DNA of 20,480 nt from NCBI GenBank assembly GCA_937907705.1, contig CALCVP010000022.1, forward strand, positions 1 through 20,480. Direction: 5' to 3'. The notes below the pieces were generated by a model that worked only from the letters and a program-made list of their open reading frames with translations, made no database searches and had not been told where the DNA came from. The position numbers were made by a program, and so were the translations under genes. Of the stretch, positions 16,228-20,480 are shown one piece after another; position 1 is the stretch's first letter, and each line of letters begins with the position of its first letter. The DNA comes from an uncultured Prevotella sp. GTDB lineage: Bacteria; Bacteroidota; Bacteroidia; Bacteroidales; Bacteroidaceae.

Positions 16228-16266
16228 ATATTAATTCAAAACATTTCTTCACAGAAATAAAAGCAA

Positions 16267-16283
16267 TAACATTAGTAATGTTA
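16267..16283 (-). terminator. weak possible terminator after glgB
   Basis: TAACATT, loop of three bases, AATGTTA directly past the glgB stop, followed on the minus strand by TTGCTTTTATTT. The stem is only seven AT-rich pairs. Confidence 0.3.
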
Positions 16284-16288
16284 CTATT

Positions 16289-18352
16289 TCAATTTTTTCT
16301 TAGTACAACTGCTGATCGTGCAGGAATATATAATTTTAACCATTCTTTATGCTCCTTTATGTATAATGGATCGTAATTAGTTAAATGTGTAATACTATCA
16401 TCTGCCAATCCATTGCCACCAAAACATTTTGCATCGGTATTCAATACTACATCATAAGACCCTGTAGGAACTAAAAAGCCATAATCTGTAAAAGAACGTG
16501 TAGGGCTGAAATTAAATACGAAGAGTAAGTTTCCACGCATAAATGCCAATACTTGGTCTCCATCATTATGCCAAATTTCAGTTACAGGTGTTTTTTGTAT
16601 ATTCTTCTCACTCTTTAATACCTTGAGCATCTCTTTATCAAAATCACCTAAATAATGATAGCACAAATCATGATTATCCACTAAGTTCCATTGTCTACGA
16701 GCATATTTATAACTCCAGCCATTTCCTTCACGTGGAAAATCTATCCATTCAGGGTGTCCAAATTCGTTACCCATAAAATTTAAATACCCTCCATTCATCG
16801 CAGCAGCTGTTGCCAATCGTATCATTTTATGTAAAGCGATTCCTCTATAAACAGTTTCATTTTCATCGCCTTTTTTAAAATGCCAATACATATCAGCATC
16901 TATTAAGCGGAAAATAATAGTCTTGTCACCCACTAAAGCCTGATCATGGCTTTCACAATAACTAATAGTTTTTTCATCAGAACGCCTATTCTTTATTTCC
17001 CAAAATATGCTACTGGGCTTCCAATCCTCATCTCGCAATTCCTTTATTGTTTTAATCCAATAATCAGGTATATTCATTGCCATGCGATAATCAAACCCAT
17101 AACCGCCATCTTTAAATTTGGCAGCCAATCCTGGCATACCACTAACCTCTTCTGCAATAGTAATAGCATTGGGGTTGATTTCATGAATAAGAACATTGGC
17201 AAGTGTCAAATAACAAATTGCATTATCATCTTCATGTCCATTAAAATAATCACCATAATTATTGAATGATTCGCCCAATCCATGACTATAATACAGCATT
17301 GAAGTAACACCATCGAAGCGGAAACCATCAAAATGAAATTCTTCAAGCCAGTACTTACAGTTACTCAATAGAAAATGCATTACATCATCTTTTCCATAAT
17401 CAAAGCAAAGACTGTCCCATGCAGGATGTTCATGACGATCACCTGAATAGAAATATTGATTGGGGTCACCTGCTAAGTTTCCAAGACCCTCTTCCTCATT
17501 TTTAACTGCGTGGCTATGAACTATATCCATTATAACAGCTATGCCGTTTTTATGTGCTTCATCAATTAAGGATTTTAGCTCTTCAGGCGTACCAAATCTG
17601 CTTGATGGAGCAAAAAAACTACTTACATGGTAGCCAAAAGAACCATAATAAGGATGCTCTTGTATTGCCATTATCTGTATACAATTATATCCATCTGCAA
17701 TTATACGGGGTAGGACATTCTCTTTAAATTCAGTATAAGTTCCAACCTTTTCCGCATCTTGACTCATGCCTATATGACACTCATAAATCAACAATGGGCT
17801 TTTATTGGGTTTAAAAGTGCGTTTCTTCCATACATACTTATCTGTTGGGTTCCAAACCTGCGCTGAAAAAATTTTAGTTTTTTCATCTTGAACGACTCGT
17901 TGTGCCCATGCAGGAATACGTTCACCATGACCGCCATTCCAATAAACATGCATTTTGTATAAATCACCGTGTTTTATACCTTTTTCTGAAATTTTTAATT
18001 CCCAATTACCTGTTTCAGGAATTCTTTTGGCCTTAAATCTTTCAGATTCTTCCCATTTATTAAAATCGCCCACTAAATATATGGCAGTTGCATTAGGAGC
18101 CCATTCCCTAAAGACCCAACCTTTTGCTTTCTTATGCAAGCCATAATAATCATATCCACTTGCAAAGCAAGATAAAGTTGTTTTTCCATTATGTGTAAAC
18201 TGATTCAATTTCCACACAGCATGATTATGACGCCCTCTTATGGCATCTTCATATGGTTCCAAGTAAGAATCTTTCGCCACAATCCCTATATGCGTAGGTT
18301 TCTTTTTCCTTACTGTTTTACCTTTTATTGACTGAAACTTCCTATCTGTCAT
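16289..18352 (-). CDS. glgB: 1,4-alpha-glucan branching enzyme
   Basis: It cuts alpha-1,4-glucan chains and rejoins them by alpha-1,6 links during glycogen synthesis in the cytoplasm. Order of domains: short N-terminal segment, CBM48 carbohydrate module (~60-165), GH13 catalytic barrel (~185-540) and an all-beta C-terminal domain (~590-687). Catalytic regions are present: DIVHSH (276-281), GFRFDGVTS with nucleophile Asp347, AEEVSG with the general acid Glu401, and CESHDQALVGDK with the stabilising Asp470. The block DSLCFDYGKDDV and the GSFGYHVSSFFAPSSRFGTP segment are those of the eukaryote-like branching enzymes (GH13_8), not of Escherichia coli GlgB. The length of 687 fits that group. No other glycogen gene is visible next to it. 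Upstream only a poor promoter match was found (TTATTTTG at 18467-18474 with a TTTG box 22 bases away). Confidence 0.95.
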   Translation of the reverse strand: MTDRKFQSIKGKTVRKKKPTHIGIVAKDSYLEPYEDAIRGRHNHAVWKLNQFTHNGKTTLSCFASGYDYYGLHKKAKGWVFREWAPNATAIYLVGDFNKWEESERFKAKRIPETGNWELKISEKGIKHGDLYKMHVYWNGGHGERIPAWAQRVVQDEKTKIFSAQVWNPTDKYVWKKRTFKPNKSPLLIYECHIGMSQDAEKVGTYTEFKENVLPRIIADGYNCIQIMAIQEHPYYGSFGYHVSSFFAPSSRFGTPEELKSLIDEAHKNGIAVIMDIVHSHAVKNEEEGLGNLAGDPNQYFYSGDRHEHPAWDSLCFDYGKDDVMHFLLSNCKYWLEEFHFDGFRFDGVTSMLYYSHGLGESFNNYGDYFNGHEDDNAICYLTLANVLIHEINPNAITIAEEVSGMPGLAAKFKDGGYGFDYRMAMNIPDYWIKTIKELRDEDWKPSSIFWEIKNRRSDEKTISYCESHDQALVGDKTIIFRLIDADMYWHFKKGDENETVYRGIALHKMIRLATAAAMNGGYLNFMGNEFGHPEWIDFPREGNGWSYKYARRQWNLVDNHDLCYHYLGDFDKEMLKVLKSEKNIQKTPVTEIWHNDGDQVLAFMRGNLLFVFNFSPTRSFTDYGFLVPTGSYDVVLNTDAKCFGGNGLADDSITHLTNYDPLYIKEHKEWLKLYIPARSAVVLRKN

Positions 18353-18553
18353 ATTATCACGTTTTACATGGCCCAGCTAAACTATAAGCATATATTAATA
18401 TTAAAGAAAATATTGCTTACCATTGTATCTGAGTTTTAAGATTACCTCTGATGACTAGTATTTTATCAAAATAATAGAATATCTATTGTAACTTGTCAAA
18501 ATATTTGTATCGATTAAAATTTGAAAGATTTCTATTCTTAAGCCAATGCTATT

Positions 18554-18997
18554 TTAAACAAGTACCTTAAATATTGCTTTTTTTATCTCATATTCATCAC
18601 TTATACATGGAGCATGACCATCTTGGGGAAAAAATATAGCAAATTCACCTGGTTTACATGTGAAATATGTTTCTGCCAATCCTTCATATTTCGTAATATC
18701 TTTATCTTCATTGTAAGTGGCATTTGGCAAATCACATAATGGCGTATAGCCAAATGTTTCTGAAGAACTTAAAGGTATTTGTATATCTATCATACGTTTA
18801 TGAGTTTCTATTAATGCAATGTCTCTTTGCTTGCCTTTTGCATTTTGAATATTAACAAATAAATTTTCACCTTTTATCAAATGCTTACCAATTTCAAGAT
18901 TATCCAAATCATTAGTTTTGATAAAGTCAACTACATCCTTAAACAGAGGGTTTAAAGATGTATATTTTTCTAAATTTTCTAACGTATCTACTATCAT
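18554..18997 (-). CDS. YhcH/YjgK/YiaL family protein (DUF386, EbgC-like)
   Basis: A 147-residue cupin-like cytoplasmic protein. It starts MIVDTLENLEKYTSLNP and has the family signature ETHKRMIDIQIPLSSSETFG in the middle, then KYEGLAETYFTCKPGEFAIF and FFPQDGHAPCI, ending with a KKAIFKV strand. The His in ETHK, the acidic residues around DIQ and the His in GHAPC are the probable metal ligands. Relatives include EbgC, the small subunit of evolved beta-galactosidase, and YhcH of sialic acid operons. A role on a sugar or uronate anomer is likely but the substrate is not known. It follows the MORN gene by 33 bases in the same direction and is probably in its transcript. There is no sialic acid gene nearby. 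Confidence 0.85.
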   Translation of the reverse strand: MIVDTLENLEKYTSLNPLFKDVVDFIKTNDLDNLEIGKHLIKGENLFVNIQNAKGKQRDIALIETHKRMIDIQIPLSSSETFGYTPLCDLPNATYNEDKDITKYEGLAETYFTCKPGEFAIFFPQDGHAPCISDEYEIKKAIFKVLV

Positions 18998-19030
18998 AAC
19001 AAAAAATTTAATGATGTTTATATTCTTATT

Positions 19031-20140
19031 CTATTGCACTTTATTTCCCAACAAATACATTCCTTGAGAAATAATGTTACCATTTCTATCTTTTTCTATA
19101 TATTTCCCGTCACGCAAATCGTCCTTATAAGTGCCTTCAAAGCGTTTACCGTCTTTATCTACTTCTATCGCATTTCCATTTCTTTTTCCATCTTTATAGA
19201 TGCCTTTAAATTTACTTCCATTGGCATAATGTATAATAATGCTGCCATGAAGTTTTCCATCCTTAAAATCGCCATCATAAATACTTCCATCACGCTTTAC
19301 AAGCTTACCATGCCCATTTTGATTGTCCGCCTTCCAATATCCCGTATAAGTATCTCCATTATTCCAAACAAATGTTCCAAATCCATCTTTATCGCCTTCG
19401 GTGAAATGGCCAATGTATCGATTTCCATTAGAAAAAGTAAAAATGCCTTCACCTGTTCTTTTCCCTCTTACATAATCGCCTTCATAAACATCGCCATTTT
19501 GAAATTTATATATTCCCTTTCCATTTTGTACATCATCTTGCCAATCACCTATATATACATCGCCATCAGAATATTTATTTGTACCTTTTCCTGAACGCAT
19601 ATTATTTTGCCACATGCCATCATAGCTTGTTCCGTCAGCCCAATCAAAAAAGCCTTTACCTTCTTTTTTGTCATTCTTCCATTGACCATCATAGTAGGCC
19701 CCGCTGTTATAGGTATATTTACCTTTACCGTTGCGTTTGTCTTGATACCATTCACCATCATAAATGTCACCATTATAATAGTACATAATACCATGCCCTT
19801 GCTGATAATCGCGAAACCATAAACCAACATATTTATTGTTATTTATAAAATAATATGTTCCTTTACCATGCTGCTGATCTAAAAACCATTCACCTTCATA
19901 CTTTTCGCCATCAGAGAATGTATAAACGCCATAACCTTGACGCTTACCTTTAACATAATTGCCTTCATAAATATCGCCATTATCATAAGTCGCTTTGCCT
20001 TTACCATTAGGCTTTCCTGATAGCAATTCTCCTCTATAATGCCCACCATCTTTCGTTTCACAAATACCTAAAGTTATTTTCTGAGCATCCATAGCAATAT
20101 GGCACAAAAAAGCAAAAAAGAAAAGTATGTATTTTTTCAC
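19031..20140 (-). CDS. secreted MORN-repeat protein with 14 tandem repeats
   Basis: The 369-residue protein starts at a GTG codon with a signal peptide (KKYILFFFAFLCHIAMDAQ, cut probably after DAQ), so it is exported. There is no lipobox cysteine at the cut site. The rest is 14 back-to-back repeats of 23 residues of the pattern xYxGxWxxxxxxGxGxxxxxxG, from about residue 35 to 355. The core repeats 2-11 keep the Gly and aromatic positions well, the last three are looser. MORN repeats form a long twisted beta sheet and are mostly used for binding lipids or proteins. Nothing else is fused to it. It has a good promoter 24 bases upstream and is followed by the YhcH-type gene. The 69-base period explains the many repeated nucleotide patterns and the open frames on the other strand. 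Confidence 0.9.
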   Translation of the reverse strand: MKKYILFFFAFLCHIAMDAQKITLGICETKDGGHYRGELLSGKPNGKGKATYDNGDIYEGNYVKGKRQGYGVYTFSDGEKYEGEWFLDQQHGKGTYYFINNNKYVGLWFRDYQQGHGIMYYYNGDIYDGEWYQDKRNGKGKYTYNSGAYYDGQWKNDKKEGKGFFDWADGTSYDGMWQNNMRSGKGTNKYSDGDVYIGDWQDDVQNGKGIYKFQNGDVYEGDYVRGKRTGEGIFTFSNGNRYIGHFTEGDKDGFGTFVWNNGDTYTGYWKADNQNGHGKLVKRDGSIYDGDFKDGKLHGSIIIHYANGSKFKGIYKDGKRNGNAIEVDKDGKRFEGTYKDDLRDGKYIEKDRNGNIISQGMYLLGNKVQ

Positions 20141-20163
20141 AATTATCTATTTTAAATTCTTTT

Positions 20164-20194
20164 CAAAATTAGTAATTTTCTACTATATCACAAA
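20164..20194 (-). promoter_or_regulatory. promoter of the MORN-yhcH transcript
   Basis: Read on the minus strand: TTTG (20194-20191), a 19-base spacer, TAATTTTG (20171-20164). Both boxes match the Bacteroidetes consensus exactly. The start codon at 20140 is 24 bases past the -7 box. Confidence 0.65.
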
Positions 20195-20387
20195 ACTATT
20201 TTATAAAAATATTTTTGCTGTTAACTTAATTGTAAATTATTAAATAATTGGCACGCTTTTTCGTACATTCCATTCTTTATAACAAAAGTTGAGTAAAACA
20301 ATAAAATTATTTTAATTAATACTCTGTTAATTCTAATGTAATCGTTTGAAAATGAGAGAGTTAATTAACGTAATACAACTAATGAAA
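20195..20387. other. divergent intergenic region
   Basis: AT-rich spacer between the leftward MORN promoter and a rightward promoter. Only very short frames are present, the longest noted being 14 codons from 20353. TTAATTAA-type tracts occur near 20312 and 20361. Nothing else is recognised. Confidence 0.5.
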
Positions 20388-20419
20388 TTTGGTTAAATGG
20401 CTGATTGTCAGTAACTTTA
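20388..20419 (+). promoter_or_regulatory. promoter of the gene at the right edge
   Basis: TTTG at 20388-20391, a 20-base spacer, TAACTTTA at 20412-20419 (one mismatch to TAnnTTTG). It lies 23 bases before an ATG at 20443. Confidence 0.5.
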
Positions 20420-20442
20420 TAGTTCTCTAAACTTAAAGTAAC

Positions 20443-20480
20443 ATGACATCAGAACCACTCAACCAATATACGGAAATCTG
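20443..20480 (+). CDS. start of an unidentified gene cut by the window edge
   Basis: ATG at 20443 opens a frame MTSEPLNQYTEI that stays open to the last base. It is supported by the promoter match directly upstream and by the divergent arrangement with the MORN gene. Twelve residues are too few to name a family. Confidence 0.4.
   Translation, partial: MTSEPLNQYTEI

Noticed and set aside
19034..19594. Open frame of 186 codons on the plus strand across the MORN gene
   Set aside because: It follows from the 69-base repeat of the MORN gene: one repeat free of stops on the other strand makes a long open run. The sequence is Ile-Ser-Phe rich and repeated, with no family features.
19040..20060. 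Regularly spaced similar sequences, possible CRISPR array or satellite
   Set aside because: The 69-base period is exactly 23 codons and is explained by MORN repeats; units vary freely at third codon positions and there are no unique spacers.

Overview
The window looks like chromosomal DNA from an AT-rich member of the Bacteroidales, most likely Prevotellaceae. Four things support this. Promoters fit the Bacteroidetes form (TTTG, 19-20 bases, TAnnTTTG). Genes start without Shine-Dalgarno sequences. Several families are typical of the phylum: the DUF2027/Smr protein, the long QueA-like protein, the DUF6057-like membrane protein and the eukaryote-like branching enzyme. Most coding DNA is low in GC. 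The species assignment is inference; no rRNA or tRNA gene is visible.

Layout, left to right. Positions 1-448 are non-coding, followed by a polyprenyl-phosphate sugar-1-phosphate transferase (449-1840) that ends in a clear terminator. A long leader with a good promoter precedes a two-gene redox operon, glutathione peroxidase then trxB (2398-3903), closed by a strong hairpin terminator. Two transporters follow, a sodium:solute symporter and an AspT/YidE-type protein with two RCK_C domains. Next comes rpmE2 (zinc-free type B L31) with its own promoter and terminator, then an orphan helicase-associated-domain miniprotein.

From about 8050 to 9940 base composition and coding quality change sharply. 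This is an accessory scar rich in GC. It holds the C-terminal part of a Mu-type phage portal protein (DUF935), fragments of neighbouring genes, and an adenine-specific DNA methyltransferase gene carrying two frameshifts that cancel each other. Positions 9939-10595 are AT-rich and non-coding, with a perfect 11-bp inverted repeat.

From 10596 to 20140 all genes are on the minus strand. Read in transcription order they are: a 14-repeat MORN protein with a signal peptide and a YhcH/EbgC-type protein (likely one operon); glycogen branching enzyme glgB; a DUF6057-like membrane protein; a QueA-family enzyme; a DUF2027/Smr protein; and glutamine-dependent NAD+ synthetase (the last three probably one operon). 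At the right edge a plus-strand promoter precedes the first codons of a gene that runs out of the window.

Most of the window is housekeeping. The parts that deserve a second look are the decayed phage island, the orphan HA-domain protein beside it, the structured non-coding stretch after it, and the MORN-YhcH pair. I do not see a complete new defence or mobile system.
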